From CAXBCP01 sp963977005 (GTDB lineage Bacteria; Pseudomonadota; Alphaproteobacteria; MPNO01; UBA830): 64,000 nt of DNA. The position numbers and the translations under genes were made by a program. The notes below the pieces were generated by a model, which ran no database searches, was not told the DNA's origin, and saw only the letters and a list, made by a program, of their open reading frames with translations. The DNA lies in assembly GCA_963977005.1 (NCBI GenBank), contig CAXBMQ010000024.1, positions 5,064-69,063 on the forward strand, written 5' to 3'. Positions 26,474 through 35,459 of the stretch are shown here, one piece after another (the stretch's first letter is position 1; the number at the start of each line of letters is the position of its first letter).

Positions 26474-27910
26474 ATGAATGCAACCGCCCTGCGCGAGATT
26501 GACCAGAGCATCCTCGACCGGATTCGAGCCGTCGTCGGCGATGCCGGCGTCATCACCGATGAAAATGACAAATCGCCGTTCCTGAACGACGAACGCGGCT
26601 ATTACACCGGCAGGTCCCCGATGATTGTCCGCCCGGCGACAACCGCAGAGGTATCGGAGGTCGTAAGTATCTGCAACGAAACCCGAACTCCCATCGTGCC
26701 GCAGGGCGGCAATACCGGCCTGTGCGGCGGCGCGACGCCTTACGAACACGGTGGCGAGATCGTCATGTCGCTGACCCGCATGAACAGGGTCCGGGAGCTC
26801 GACGTGCTGAACTACGCGATCACGGTCGAAGCCGGCGTTATCCTGGCCGACGTCCAGAAAATAGCGGATGAAGCCGACCGTTACTTCCCCCTCAGCCTCG
26901 GCGGCGAAGGCACGGCACGCATCGGCGGCAACCTGTCGACCAATGCCGGCGGTACTGGCGTGCTGCGATACGGCCCCGCACGCGATCTGTGCCTCGGTCT
27001 CGAAGCGGTGCTTCCCGACGGGCGCATCTGGAGCGGCCTGACGGGCCTGCGCAAGGACAACACCGGATACGATCTCAAACACCTCTTTATCGGCGCGGAG
27101 GGCACGCTCGGCATCATCACCGCGGCCTGCCTGAAACTGTTTCCGCGGCCGGCCGACATACAGACCTCATTCGTTGCCGTGAAGGACGAACACGCCGCCG
27201 TCGAACTTCTGGCCCGCGCCCGCAGCATCACGGACGACCGTGTCGTTACGTTCGAATACATGCCGCGCGCAGCCATTCAGTTCGCCCTCGACCATATCGC
27301 CGACACCCGCGATCCGATGCAGACCGAATACCGGCACTACGTGATGATGGAACTGGCGGCAGGCGAAGGGTCTGCGGCAGGTCTTCGCGAGATGGTGGAA
27401 ACGGTCCTCGGCGAGAGCATGGAAGACGGCGTCGTTCTCGATGCCGTCATCGCCGAGAGCGGCCAACAGGCGGCCGATTTCTGGCGCATTCGCGAAACGA
27501 TTCCGGAAGCGCAAAAATTCGAAGGGGCGAGCTCGAAGCACGACATATCCGTCCCCGTCTCGAAAGTGGCCGATTTCCTGGTGGACGCCATTGCCGACCT
27601 GAACCGGATGGTCCCGGGCATCCGGCCCTGCGCGTTCGGCCATGTCGGTGACGGCAACGTGCATTTCAATCTGTCGCGGCCGATCGATATGTCGGACGAC
27701 GATTTTCGTGCATTGGAACCCGAAATCCACACCGCGGTTTATGACCGTACAGTTGCCATGGGTGGATCGATAAGCGCCGAACACGGTATCGGCCGGCTTC
27801 GGCGCGGCGAACTTGAAACCTATAAATCGCCGGTGGCGCTGGATGTAATGCGCGCGATCAAGGCGGCGCTCGACCCCAACGGGATCATGAACCCGGGCAA
27901 AGTACTCTAG
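26474..27910 (+). CDS. FAD-linked D-2-hydroxyacid dehydrogenase (GlcD/D2HGDH type)
   Basis: A 478-residue FAD-binding PCMH-type oxidoreductase. IVPQGGNTGLCGGATPYEHG is the FAD-binding loop, and HVGDGNVHFNLSRP and EHGIGRLRRGELETYKSP are the metal and substrate motifs of the D-lactate, D-2-hydroxyglutarate and glycolate dehydrogenase group. It most resembles the stand-alone D-2-hydroxyglutarate dehydrogenase layout because no GlcE/GlcF partner follows. Electrons probably go to ETF. It is 10 bases upstream of the acyl-CoA dehydrogenase gene, another ETF user, so the two are probably one transcript. Confidence 0.88.
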   Translation: MNATALREIDQSILDRIRAVVGDAGVITDENDKSPFLNDERGYYTGRSPMIVRPATTAEVSEVVSICNETRTPIVPQGGNTGLCGGATPYEHGGEIVMSLTRMNRVRELDVLNYAITVEAGVILADVQKIADEADRYFPLSLGGEGTARIGGNLSTNAGGTGVLRYGPARDLCLGLEAVLPDGRIWSGLTGLRKDNTGYDLKHLFIGAEGTLGIITAACLKLFPRPADIQTSFVAVKDEHAAVELLARARSITDDRVVTFEYMPRAAIQFALDHIADTRDPMQTEYRHYVMMELAAGEGSAAGLREMVETVLGESMEDGVVLDAVIAESGQQAADFWRIRETIPEAQKFEGASSKHDISVPVSKVADFLVDAIADLNRMVPGIRPCAFGHVGDGNVHFNLSRPIDMSDDDFRALEPEIHTAVYDRTVAMGGSISAEHGIGRLRRGELETYKSPVALDVMRAIKAALDPNGIMNPGKVL

Positions 27911-27920
27911 GAGAACAGAG

Positions 27921-29678
27921 ATGGCTGAATACACCGCACCGCTGCGCGATATGCAGTTCGTGATCGAGGAACTGGTCGGACTGGAAGATATCGCCGCGCT
28001 GCCCGGCTACGAACACGCGACGCCGGACGTCGTTCACGCCATTCTGGAAGAAGCCAACAAGATGGCGCGCGATGTCCTGTCGCCGATCAACCGGGCCGGC
28101 GATCTTGAAGGCTCGCGGCTTGAAAACGGCGTTGTCATAACACCGACCGGGTTCAAAGAGGCCTATCACGCCTATGTGGACGGCGGCTGGAACGGCCTTC
28201 AGTTCGATGAGGATATCGGCGGCCAGGGGTTGCCGATGCTGATCGCCACCCCGGTCTTCGAGATGTGGGACGCGGCGAATCTGGCCTTCATGCTGTGCCC
28301 GGTTTTGACCATCGCGGCGGTTGAATGCCTTGAAAAATTCGGCACCGCGCAGCAGAAAGAAAAATGGATGCCAAAACTGGTGACCGGCGAATGGACCGGC
28401 ACCATGGTCCTGACAGAGGCCAGCGCCGGTTCCGATGTCGGCTCGCTGCGCACCCGCGCTGTCCCCGAAGACGGCCACTACCGGATTACCGGCCAGAAGA
28501 TATTTACGACATGGGGCGAGCACGACTTTACCGAAAATATCGTTCACATGGTGCTGGCACGGACGCCCGACGCCCCTCCGGGCACTCGTGGCATTTCGCT
28601 GTTCATCGTGCCGAAGTTTCTCGTCAATGACGACGGATCGCTTGGCCAGCGTAACGACCTGAGGGCAATGTCGCTCGAACACAAGCTGGGTATCCATGGC
28701 AGCCCTACCTGTGTCATGCAGTTCGGCGAGAACGACGGCGCGATCGGCTATCTCGTCGGCGAGGAATGCCGCGGCATGGAATACATGTTCGCCATGATGA
28801 ACTCGGCCCGCCTCGCCGTTGGCCGCGAGGGCGTCGGCATCGGCGAGCGCGCCTACCAGCAGGCAGCGGAATATGCCCGCGAGCGGGTGCAGGGCAAGGA
28901 TATCGCAAACCCGGTCCTGAGCGAGGTACCGATTATTCATCATCCCGATGTCCGGCGGAACCTGATGACCATGCGAGCCCTGACCGAGGCGACACGGGCG
29001 CTCGGCTATTACGTCGCCGCCAAGCAGGATGTCGTGCGCAAACACCCGGACAGCGACGTAAAGGCTGCTGCGCAGGCGCGGATCGATCTTCTGGTACCCA
29101 TCGTCAAGGCCTGGTCGACAGATTGCGGCGTGGAGATCGCGTCGCTCGGCGTCCAGATTCACGGCGGCGCGGGTTTTATCGAGGAAACAGGCGCCGCCCA
29201 GCATTACCGCGACTGCCGGATCACGCCGATCTACGAAGGGACGAACGGCATCCAGGCGATCGACCTTGTCGGCCGTAAAATTTTGCGCGACCGGGGCGAA
29301 GCGCTCCAGCAGCTGATTGACGAAATCCGCGATACCGAGATCGAGGATTCCCTGATTGCGGACGCCATCTGGTCCGCACTCGATGCACTGAAAGTCACCA
29401 CCGACTGGATGCTGGCCGACCCGGGCGATGACCCCCGGATCGTGATGGCCGGCGCGACGCCGTATCTCCGCGCGCTGGGACTTATCACCGGCGGGTGGCT
29501 TATGGCCAAGGCGGCCAATATCGCCTCGTCTGCCAAAGGCGACGACGACTTTTACAGGGCGAAACGGGCAACCGCGCGGTTTTACGCGGCGAATCTGTTA
29601 CCCCAGGTGGCCGGATACGCCCATGCCGCCAGAGCCGGCGCCGACGACATTATGGCCATATCCGCAGACGCTTTCTGA
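27921..29678 (+). CDS. Acyl-CoA dehydrogenase, DmdC-like (3-methylmercaptopropionyl-CoA dehydrogenase type)
   Basis: A 585-residue acyl-CoA dehydrogenase with the extra C-terminal domain of the DmdC group. LTEASAGSDVGSLRT and FTTWGEHD form the FAD region and IYEGTNGIQAIDLVGRKI carries the catalytic Glu. In the demethylation pathway of marine bacteria DmdC oxidises methylmercaptopropionyl-CoA from DMSP, but close paralogs act on ordinary short-chain or branched acyl-CoAs, so the assignment is to the family, not the substrate. No DmdA or DmdD is nearby. AGGAG lies 8 bases before the ATG. Confidence 0.85.
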   Translation: MAEYTAPLRDMQFVIEELVGLEDIAALPGYEHATPDVVHAILEEANKMARDVLSPINRAGDLEGSRLENGVVITPTGFKEAYHAYVDGGWNGLQFDEDIGGQGLPMLIATPVFEMWDAANLAFMLCPVLTIAAVECLEKFGTAQQKEKWMPKLVTGEWTGTMVLTEASAGSDVGSLRTRAVPEDGHYRITGQKIFTTWGEHDFTENIVHMVLARTPDAPPGTRGISLFIVPKFLVNDDGSLGQRNDLRAMSLEHKLGIHGSPTCVMQFGENDGAIGYLVGEECRGMEYMFAMMNSARLAVGREGVGIGERAYQQAAEYARERVQGKDIANPVLSEVPIIHHPDVRRNLMTMRALTEATRALGYYVAAKQDVVRKHPDSDVKAAAQARIDLLVPIVKAWSTDCGVEIASLGVQIHGGAGFIEETGAAQHYRDCRITPIYEGTNGIQAIDLVGRKILRDRGEALQQLIDEIRDTEIEDSLIADAIWSALDALKVTTDWMLADPGDDPRIVMAGATPYLRALGLITGGWLMAKAANIASSAKGDDDFYRAKRATARFYAANLLPQVAGYAHAARAGADDIMAISADAF

Positions 29679-29781
29679 TTCGGTCGAATCCGCTTGCAAC
29701 GGACGGTCAAAGGCGCGATAAGGCGCGACTTTTTTACCAACCCAAACCGGGTGCGGATGCACCTGCGAGGAGGCCCGATGG

Positions 29782-30273
29782 ATGGACAAATCCGCATTGT
29801 TGACTGAGTCGGTTTCGGCGGCAGGTGCCGTTGGCGAATCTCTTATACAGGGATCAGCAAGCGCCCACGCGCACATGCACCCGCAACCCGCCAACGATGT
29901 GCGGGATTTTCTCATCCACAAGGACGGCAAGACCTACGCAGGCGCCCATCTTCTTGTCGATTTCTGGGGCGGCTCGCGCCTGAACGACGCGGACCTGATG
30001 GCCGACGCCCTGCGGGAAGCCGCAGAGGCATCGGACGCGACCGTCCTGCATGTTCATGTCCACGAATTCGGCGGCGAAGGGGGGGTTTCCGGCGTCGCCA
30101 TCCTCGCCGAAAGCCATATCAGCGTCCATACCTGGCCGGAAATGGACTACGCTGCATTCGACGTATTCATGTGCGGCGACTGCCGGCCGGAACTGGCCGT
30201 CAAGGTGCTCGAACGATATTTCGCGCCAACCCGCGCTGAAGTCAGCGAACAAAAGCGGGGGCTGGTGGAGTGA
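29782..30273 (+). CDS. speD: S-adenosylmethionine decarboxylase proenzyme
   Basis: A 163-residue class-1b SpeD. AILAESHISVHTWPEMDYAA includes the Glu-Ser autocleavage site that creates the pyruvoyl cofactor, and DVFMCGDC is the second active-site strand. The N-terminal 40 or so residues form a low-complexity His-rich extension (SASAHAHMHPQP) unusual for the family. GAGGAGG lies 9 bases before the ATG. The stop overlaps the speE start. It supplies decarboxylated SAM for spermidine. Some SpeD homologs have switched to arginine or ornithine decarboxylation, but coupling to speE supports the classical role. Confidence 0.93.
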   Translation: MDKSALLTESVSAAGAVGESLIQGSASAHAHMHPQPANDVRDFLIHKDGKTYAGAHLLVDFWGGSRLNDADLMADALREAAEASDATVLHVHVHEFGGEGGVSGVAILAESHISVHTWPEMDYAAFDVFMCGDCRPELAVKVLERYFAPTRAEVSEQKRGLVE

Positions 30274-31121
30274 TCGACGCGACGGAGACATGGTTTTCCG
30301 AAACGCTTCACCCGGGCTTTCAGCAGCGTTTCGAGATCTCGAAAATTCTGTTCCGGTCGCAGACGGAACTGCAGGACCTGGTCATATTCCAGAACCCCTA
30401 TTTCGGGCGCATCCTCGCACTCGACGGCGTGATTCAGACAACGGAGCGGGACGAACCCTGCTATCACGAGATGCTTGCCCATGTGCCGATCCTGTCGCAT
30501 GGCAAAGCAACCGAAGTGCTTATAATCGGTGGCGGCGACGGTGGCGCACTGCGCGATGTGCTAAAGCACAGGACCGTCGAGCGCGCGACCATGGTCGAGA
30601 TAGACCGCAGCGTGGTCGATATGTGCGCCGAATATATGCCGAGCCTGAGCGACGGCGCATTCGACGATCCGCGCGCCGATATCGTGATCGCCGACGGCGT
30701 CAAATTCGTGAAGGAATCGGATCGTCGTTTCGATGTCATTATCATCGACTCCACGGACCCGATCGGCCCGGCAATTCCGCTGTTTTCCGATGATTTCTAT
30801 GCAGATTGCCGCAACATCCTGACCGATGACGGCATTGTGGTCTGTCAGTCAGGTGTCGGCTTCGTCCAGCCGGACGAGGCGCGGGAGACCTATCAGCGCC
30901 TTGCCCGCCTCTTTGACGATGCCGCCCTGTATCTGACACAGGTGCCGACATATGCATTCGGGTACATGACGCTGGGATGGGGCGCAAAATCGGACAGGGC
31001 GCGAAAGACGGATGCGCAGACGATTCGGAACCGCTTCGATGCCGCCGGGATAGCAACCCGGTACTATACGCCCGGCATTCATGGGGGTTGTTTTAACCTG
31101 CCGGCCTATATGGAACTCTGA
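30270..31121 (+). CDS. speE: Spermidine synthase
   Basis: A 283-residue aminopropyltransferase. LIIGGGDGGALRDVLKH is the nucleotide-binding loop, YHEMLAHVP and IDSTDPIGPAIPLFS the substrate motifs, and YTPGIHGGCFNLP the C-terminal strand. It transfers the aminopropyl group from decarboxylated SAM to putrescine. A GTG start at 30270 overlaps the speD stop by 4 bases (GTGA), so the two are translationally coupled. Its 3' end is convergent with a CAP-domain gene. Confidence 0.95.
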   Translation: MIDATETWFSETLHPGFQQRFEISKILFRSQTELQDLVIFQNPYFGRILALDGVIQTTERDEPCYHEMLAHVPILSHGKATEVLIIGGGDGGALRDVLKHRTVERATMVEIDRSVVDMCAEYMPSLSDGAFDDPRADIVIADGVKFVKESDRRFDVIIIDSTDPIGPAIPLFSDDFYADCRNILTDDGIVVCQSGVGFVQPDEARETYQRLARLFDDAALYLTQVPTYAFGYMTLGWGAKSDRARKTDAQTIRNRFDAAGIATRYYTPGIHGGCFNLPAYMEL

Positions 31122-31146
31122 CGATCAGTTTCGGCGTCGATGCGGG

Positions 31147-31650
31147 TCAGCGCGACCGCGCGCCGAAAACGACGACCCAGTAGTGATTATACCGCGGCCT
31201 TTTGTCCTCGCCGGACGGCACCGCATAGCCGATGCCGGCGTCGAGATAGTCCCGGTCGAGCATGTTGTCCCGGTGACCGGGACTGGTCATCCACGATTCC
31301 ACCGTGCGCTCGGGAGATGACAGGCCCGCCGCCAGGTTCTCGGCGATCACCCGCCAGGGATATCCCGCCGCGGCAATCCGGTCCTGGAGACCGCGACCGT
31401 CGGGCGAGCGGTGATCGACGAAATCGCGGCGCGACATGTCCTCGGCGTGTTTCTGGGCCGCATCGGCAAGTCGGGCATTCAGGGTCAACTGCCCGGCGCC
31501 ATTCATTGCGCGTTGCAGATTGACGTGTTTCAGGACCCGCTCAACGATGCGTCCGCGTTCCTGTTCGGTGACTTGATCGGCAGAAGCAGGCTGCGCCGCG
31601 GCGAAGATCAGCGCCACGAGAAAAGCCGTAAAAACGCGGTCAGGCCGCAC
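31147..31650 (-). CDS. CAP domain-containing secreted protein
   Basis: About 167 residues. A signal peptide VFTAFLVALIFAAAQPASA precedes a CAP/SCP fold with NLQRAMNGAGQLTLNARLAD, AAQKHAEDMSRRDFVDHRSP, AENLAAGLSSPERTVESWMT and SPGHRDNMLDRDYLDAGIGY, the standard order of CAP motifs. Function in bacteria is not settled (extracellular binding or cell-wall-linked). The GTG at 31650 has GAGGACGAGA before it and places the signal peptide correctly; it overlaps the end of the acyl-CoA ligase gene by 11 bases. An ATG at 31695 would add 15 basic residues. Confidence 0.85.
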   Translation of the reverse strand: MRPDRVFTAFLVALIFAAAQPASADQVTEQERGRIVERVLKHVNLQRAMNGAGQLTLNARLADAAQKHAEDMSRRDFVDHRSPDGRGLQDRIAAAGYPWRVIAENLAAGLSSPERTVESWMTSPGHRDNMLDRDYLDAGIGYAVPSGEDKRPRYNHYWVVVFGARSR

Positions 31651-33208
31651 TCTCGTCCTCGCGGGCGATTTCAACCGCCTGGGCTTCGAGCGCACGGCGG
31701 TCGATCTTGTTTGTGCCGCTCAGCGGCAGCGCATCGACGAAGAATATACGCCGGGGATGCGCATAAACCGGGCCGTTTTTAAGCGCAAACTGCTTGATCG
31801 CCTCTTCATCCGCTTCAGCACCGTCGCGTTTGACGATCCAGGCGAAGGGCACATGTGCCTTGAGTGTGTTGGGTGCCGGCACCACAACGGCCTGCATGAC
31901 GTCTTCATGGCGCTCGAGCATGGCTTCGACGTCGCCGGGGTAGATGTTCTCGCCGGCACAGACAAACATATCATCCGCACGGTCGACGAAGAAATACCAG
32001 CCGTTCTCGTCACGCCGCAGAATGTCTCCGGTATCCATCCAGCCATCGTCCGACAACGCCTTTTTCGTGGCATCGGGCAGGTTGTGGTAGCCCTTCATCA
32101 CGCCCGGGCTTTTTACGTGGAGCACACCCTGGCTGTCGTCGTCGCCGCCGACCAGTTTGATCTCGACCCCGTCGATCGGAAAGCCAACGGATGTGCGCGG
32201 ACGGGGCAAACCGTCCGGGTGGGTCCAGGCGAACAGAATCGGGCCACCCTCGGTAATACCGTAATTCAGGTTGAGCCTGGCATCCGGGAACCGGGCGGCA
32301 AGATTGTCGAGCAGATTGTCCGAGGCGGGCGCCGAACCCATCGAGCAGTTCCGTACCGACGACAGGTCGGTTTCGTCGAGCAATGCCTCTTCCTGCAGGA
32401 TCAGGGCGTACATCGTCGGCACGCCGGTCAGCATGGTGAGCTTGTAGCGTTCGATCGCCCTGATGTATTCCTTCGCATCGAAGCGGGAGAAAATCACGAT
32501 CCGGCCGCCAGCGGACAGCGCCGACTTGACGGCGAGCAATGCATTCTTGTGATACAGCGGCGCCGAAATAACGGAACAATCGTCAGCGCGAATGTCGCGG
32601 CTTTCAACGATCTTACCGATCATCCAGACCTGTCCGTGATGATCGAGCAACACGCCCTTCGGCTTGCCGGTAGAGCCTGACGTATAGGGTTGTTCGGCGA
32701 TATCGTCGCCACCGGCAAAAAATGACGGGAACGGCGCGTCGGAATGGATGACGAAATCCCGGTAGGCGTCGCTGCTGCCATGCCCCGCACCGCCGCCTGC
32801 AAGTTCGGCGGCACTCGGGAACGTCAGCGTGCGAACGCCGTCGGGCACCCGTTCGGCCTGGTTCGGGTCGGCAAAAACCGCCTTCATGTCGGCATCCCGC
32901 ACGATATATTCAACCGTCTCGTCGGGCAGTTTGACGTTGATCATCACCGGCACGCATCCGGCGCGCATTGCGCCAAACAGTACCTCAAGAAATTCGACGC
33001 TGTTCAGCGCCAGAATGCCGACCCGGTCGCCGGGTTCCATGCCGGCGACCAGCAACCCGTTCGCAACGGCGTCGCACGCAGCGTTGAAATCGCGGTAGGA
33101 AAATTCCCGCGGATTGGCCGTGTCGTAGAGATCCACGACAGCGACCTGATCCGAATGGGCATGAGCGATGAAAACATCGCCGAGATTTCCAGATTCCGAA
33201 GGGTTCAT
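31640..33208 (-). CDS. AMP-binding acyl-CoA synthetase
   Basis: A 522-residue adenylate-forming ligase. YTSGSTGKPKGVLLDHHGQV is the P-loop, YGITEGGPILFAW the adenylate site, DGWMDTGDILRRDENGW the hinge region, and SGTNKIDRRAL carries the catalytic Lys. It activates an unidentified carboxylic acid to its CoA thioester. It starts 13 bases after the MDR dehydrogenase gene and overlaps the CAP gene, so the three are likely one transcript. A DmdB-type role with the nearby DmdC-like gene is possible but not shown. Confidence 0.88.
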   Translation of the reverse strand: MNPSESGNLGDVFIAHAHSDQVAVVDLYDTANPREFSYRDFNAACDAVANGLLVAGMEPGDRVGILALNSVEFLEVLFGAMRAGCVPVMINVKLPDETVEYIVRDADMKAVFADPNQAERVPDGVRTLTFPSAAELAGGGAGHGSSDAYRDFVIHSDAPFPSFFAGGDDIAEQPYTSGSTGKPKGVLLDHHGQVWMIGKIVESRDIRADDCSVISAPLYHKNALLAVKSALSAGGRIVIFSRFDAKEYIRAIERYKLTMLTGVPTMYALILQEEALLDETDLSSVRNCSMGSAPASDNLLDNLAARFPDARLNLNYGITEGGPILFAWTHPDGLPRPRTSVGFPIDGVEIKLVGGDDDSQGVLHVKSPGVMKGYHNLPDATKKALSDDGWMDTGDILRRDENGWYFFVDRADDMFVCAGENIYPGDVEAMLERHEDVMQAVVVPAPNTLKAHVPFAWIVKRDGAEADEEAIKQFALKNGPVYAHPRRIFFVDALPLSGTNKIDRRALEAQAVEIAREDESAA

Positions 33209-33221
33209 TTCCGCAGCCCCG

Positions 33222-34229
33222 CTACGGCGTGATGACGATCTTGCCGATCACTTCGCGGTCGCGAAGCTGGCGAACCCCCTCGGCCGTCTGCTCGAGCGGC
33301 AGCACCGTATCGATCACCGGCTTCAGCTTGCCGTCGGCGATCAGCTGCATCAGGGTTTCGAGATCCTCGATGGCCCAGGAGTTCGACCCGAGTATCTTGA
33401 GTTCGAAGGTCCAGACATAGCGCAGGTCTTCCGTCGGATCGAAACCCGCGGTCGCACCGCAGGTCAGGATTTTGCCGCCGCGCTTGGTGGCCTTGAGCGA
33501 AGGCACCCATGTGTCGCCCCCGGTGAAGTTGATCACGACGTCGACGCCGCCTTCGTATTTACGACGATGGGGCTTGCCGTAGATCCCGTAGATCTGTTTT
33601 TCGAAATCGGTGTAGTCGATCACGTGATCCGCGCCCCAGGTCTTCAGCGCCTCAAGCTTGTCGGGGCTGGAACCCGCCGCGACAACCTCGCAGCCCATCA
33701 TCTTGGCGAGCAGCACGCAGCACGAGCCGACACCGCCGGACGCACCGAGGATCAGCACCTTTTCGCCGCCCTTCATGCCACCGTTGGTGATCATCATCCG
33801 GTGCGCCGTGCCATAGGCGACCGGCAACGCCGCCGCCTGCTCGTAGGAGCATCCTTCGGGAATTCTGATCAGCCGCGTGGCATCGACCGCACAGAGTTCC
33901 GCCGTGCCGCCATCCAGCATCTCTCCCATCAGGCCTTTTTCCGGCGTCACGGGGTCCAGCGGATTGACCAGCACGCGGTCACCGACCGACCAGCCTTCGA
34001 CGCCTGCCCCGATTTCCTTGATCTCGCCCGAAATATCGAGCCCGATCACGATCGGCAGCGGCACCTTGATGCCGGGCATCCCCTTGGTCGTGAATACGTC
34101 GTGATAGTTCAGCGATGTCGCGCCGACGCGAATGATAACCTGGCCCTCACCGCATTCCGGATCGGCATAGTCTTCGTGATATGTGAGATTTTCAATATCA
34201 CCGTGTTCGTGCAGAACAACTGCGCGCAC
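33222..34229 (-). CDS. Zinc-binding dehydrogenase (MDR, quinone reductase-like)
   Basis: About 335 residues. GDRVLVNPLDPVTP and the Rossmann loop LILGASGGVGSCCVLLAKMM, with KILTCGATAGFDPTEDLRYV, place it in the NADP-linked quinone oxidoreductase or crotonyl-CoA reductase-like part of the MDR superfamily. The GTG start at 34229 (VRAVVLHEHGD) has GGGAG 7 bases upstream and begins exactly at the fold; the upstream ATG region (34268) is less likely. It heads an operon with an acyl-CoA ligase, suggesting reduction of an enoyl-CoA or related intermediate. Confidence 0.87.
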   Translation of the reverse strand: MRAVVLHEHGDIENLTYHEDYADPECGEGQVIIRVGATSLNYHDVFTTKGMPGIKVPLPIVIGLDISGEIKEIGAGVEGWSVGDRVLVNPLDPVTPEKGLMGEMLDGGTAELCAVDATRLIRIPEGCSYEQAAALPVAYGTAHRMMITNGGMKGGEKVLILGASGGVGSCCVLLAKMMGCEVVAAGSSPDKLEALKTWGADHVIDYTDFEKQIYGIYGKPHRRKYEGGVDVVINFTGGDTWVPSLKATKRGGKILTCGATAGFDPTEDLRYVWTFELKILGSNSWAIEDLETLMQLIADGKLKPVIDTVLPLEQTAEGVRQLRDREVIGKIVITP

Positions 34230-34316
34230 TTTAATTCTCCCTTTTTGACGCAATGCGTGTCCCGCCATTGGCGGGAAATCCCGTTACGGCGGAGTAACGC
34301 GTTTAAGCTGCCGCCG

Positions 34317-34847
34317 TCAAGCGATGGCGGCAGCGGCTTCCTGATAGACTTTGACCACGTTGGGCCCGAGTTTGACGGAATTTCCGCCATAAACATGCAC
34401 CGATACCGCGGCCTTGTCGGTCGGGTTGTGCATGCAGTGTATATCGCCCCCGCCGACAGGCAAATGCGCAACGGCGCCCGGCAGGTGTTCTATTGTCTCC
34501 ACCGGAACCGCATCCTTGCAGGACGGATCGTCCGATACCGCCCGATACCGGGTTTCCTGGATCACACCCTCAAAAACACCGAACGTGCACCAGGTCTTGT
34601 GATCGTGGATCGGCGAGACAATACCGGCGGGCCAGACGGCGGCGATGATCGAAAAATCGTCTTTCGGGCAAAGGAACACATCGTGGCGACCATACCCCTC
34701 GGACGGGCACGCCTTGTGTTCTGCAGACAGCAAATTCCGATCCATCAGAATTTCCGGCAGATAACTGGCAATCAGACCCGGTACGTCCTCAACCGGATTT
34801 TCCGCCACCAGGCGTCCGACCTTTTTGCAAAACTGACTGAGTTCCAT
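34317..34847 (-). CDS. Cysteine dioxygenase-family thiol dioxygenase (cupin)
   Basis: About 176 residues of the cysteine dioxygenase/3-mercaptopropionate dioxygenase family. PAGIVSPIHDHKTWCTFGVF gives two iron-binding His in a HxH, and GGGDIHCMHNPTDKAAVSVH gives the third, the non-haem Fe(II) three-His site. The product would be a sulfinate. Whether it takes cysteine or 3-mercaptopropionate is not evident; the latter would fit the DmdC-like gene 5 kb away. ATG at 34847 (MELSQFC) is the probable start. It is divergent from an Lrp-type regulator, 153 bases away, which is a natural candidate to control it. Confidence 0.85.
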   Translation of the reverse strand: MELSQFCKKVGRLVAENPVEDVPGLIASYLPEILMDRNLLSAEHKACPSEGYGRHDVFLCPKDDFSIIAAVWPAGIVSPIHDHKTWCTFGVFEGVIQETRYRAVSDDPSCKDAVPVETIEHLPGAVAHLPVGGGDIHCMHNPTDKAAVSVHVYGGNSVKLGPNVVKVYQEAAAAIA

Positions 34848-35000
34848 ATCTCGATAGCCTTTTCCTGGGGATATTAACCCTGAAACATCTGCCAAACAGT
34901 TTACGGATTACCGACGGCAAGTGTTTTTAAACTTTCCACGTGATTCGGCGTATTGAGCATGGTATTCTAAATTACGATGAAGACTGGGGATTATTTTATC

Positions 35001-35459
35001 ATGAATGCGATCGACAAGAAAATTCTGAATATCTTGCAGGAAGATACGACCCTTGCGGTCGCCGATATCGCCAAAAAGGTGGGCCTGTCGACGACCCCCT
35101 GCTGGCGGCGCATTCAGAAGCTCGAAACCGCGGGCGTTATCAGGTCGCGGGTCGCCCTGCTGGATGCCGACAAGCTCAACGCGGGCGTGACGGTTTTCGT
35201 CTCCATCCGAACCGACAAACACGACGCCGCCTGGTATCAGGAATTTTCACGCACCGTGAACGCGTTCTCCGAAGTCGTCGAGTTCTATAGGATGTCGGGC
35301 GATATCGACTATCTCTTGCGCGTTGTCGTGCCCGATATCGGCGCTTTCGACCGCTTTTATCAGCGGCTTATCGCCGAGGTGGAGCTTTACGACGTCAGTT
35401 CGTCTTTTTCGATGGAACAGATCAAGTATACGACGGCGCTGCCGCTCGACTACGTCTGA
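35001..35459 (+). CDS. Lrp/AsnC family transcriptional regulator
   Basis: About 152 residues. The N-terminal helix-turn-helix is MNAIDKKILNILQEDTTLAV followed by ADIAKKVGLSTTPCWRRIQK. The C-terminal half is the RAM ligand-binding domain (SGDIDYLLRVVVPDIGAFDR). Lrp proteins sense amino acids and act as octamers. ATG at 35001 suits the family start; an in-frame ATG at 34977 adds 8 residues. Divergent from the thiol dioxygenase, suggesting regulation by a sulfur amino acid. The end overlaps the convergent ChaC-like gene by 10 bases. Confidence 0.92.
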   Translation: MNAIDKKILNILQEDTTLAVADIAKKVGLSTTPCWRRIQKLETAGVIRSRVALLDADKLNAGVTVFVSIRTDKHDAAWYQEFSRTVNAFSEVVEFYRMSGDIDYLLRVVVPDIGAFDRFYQRLIAEVELYDVSSSFSMEQIKYTTALPLDYV

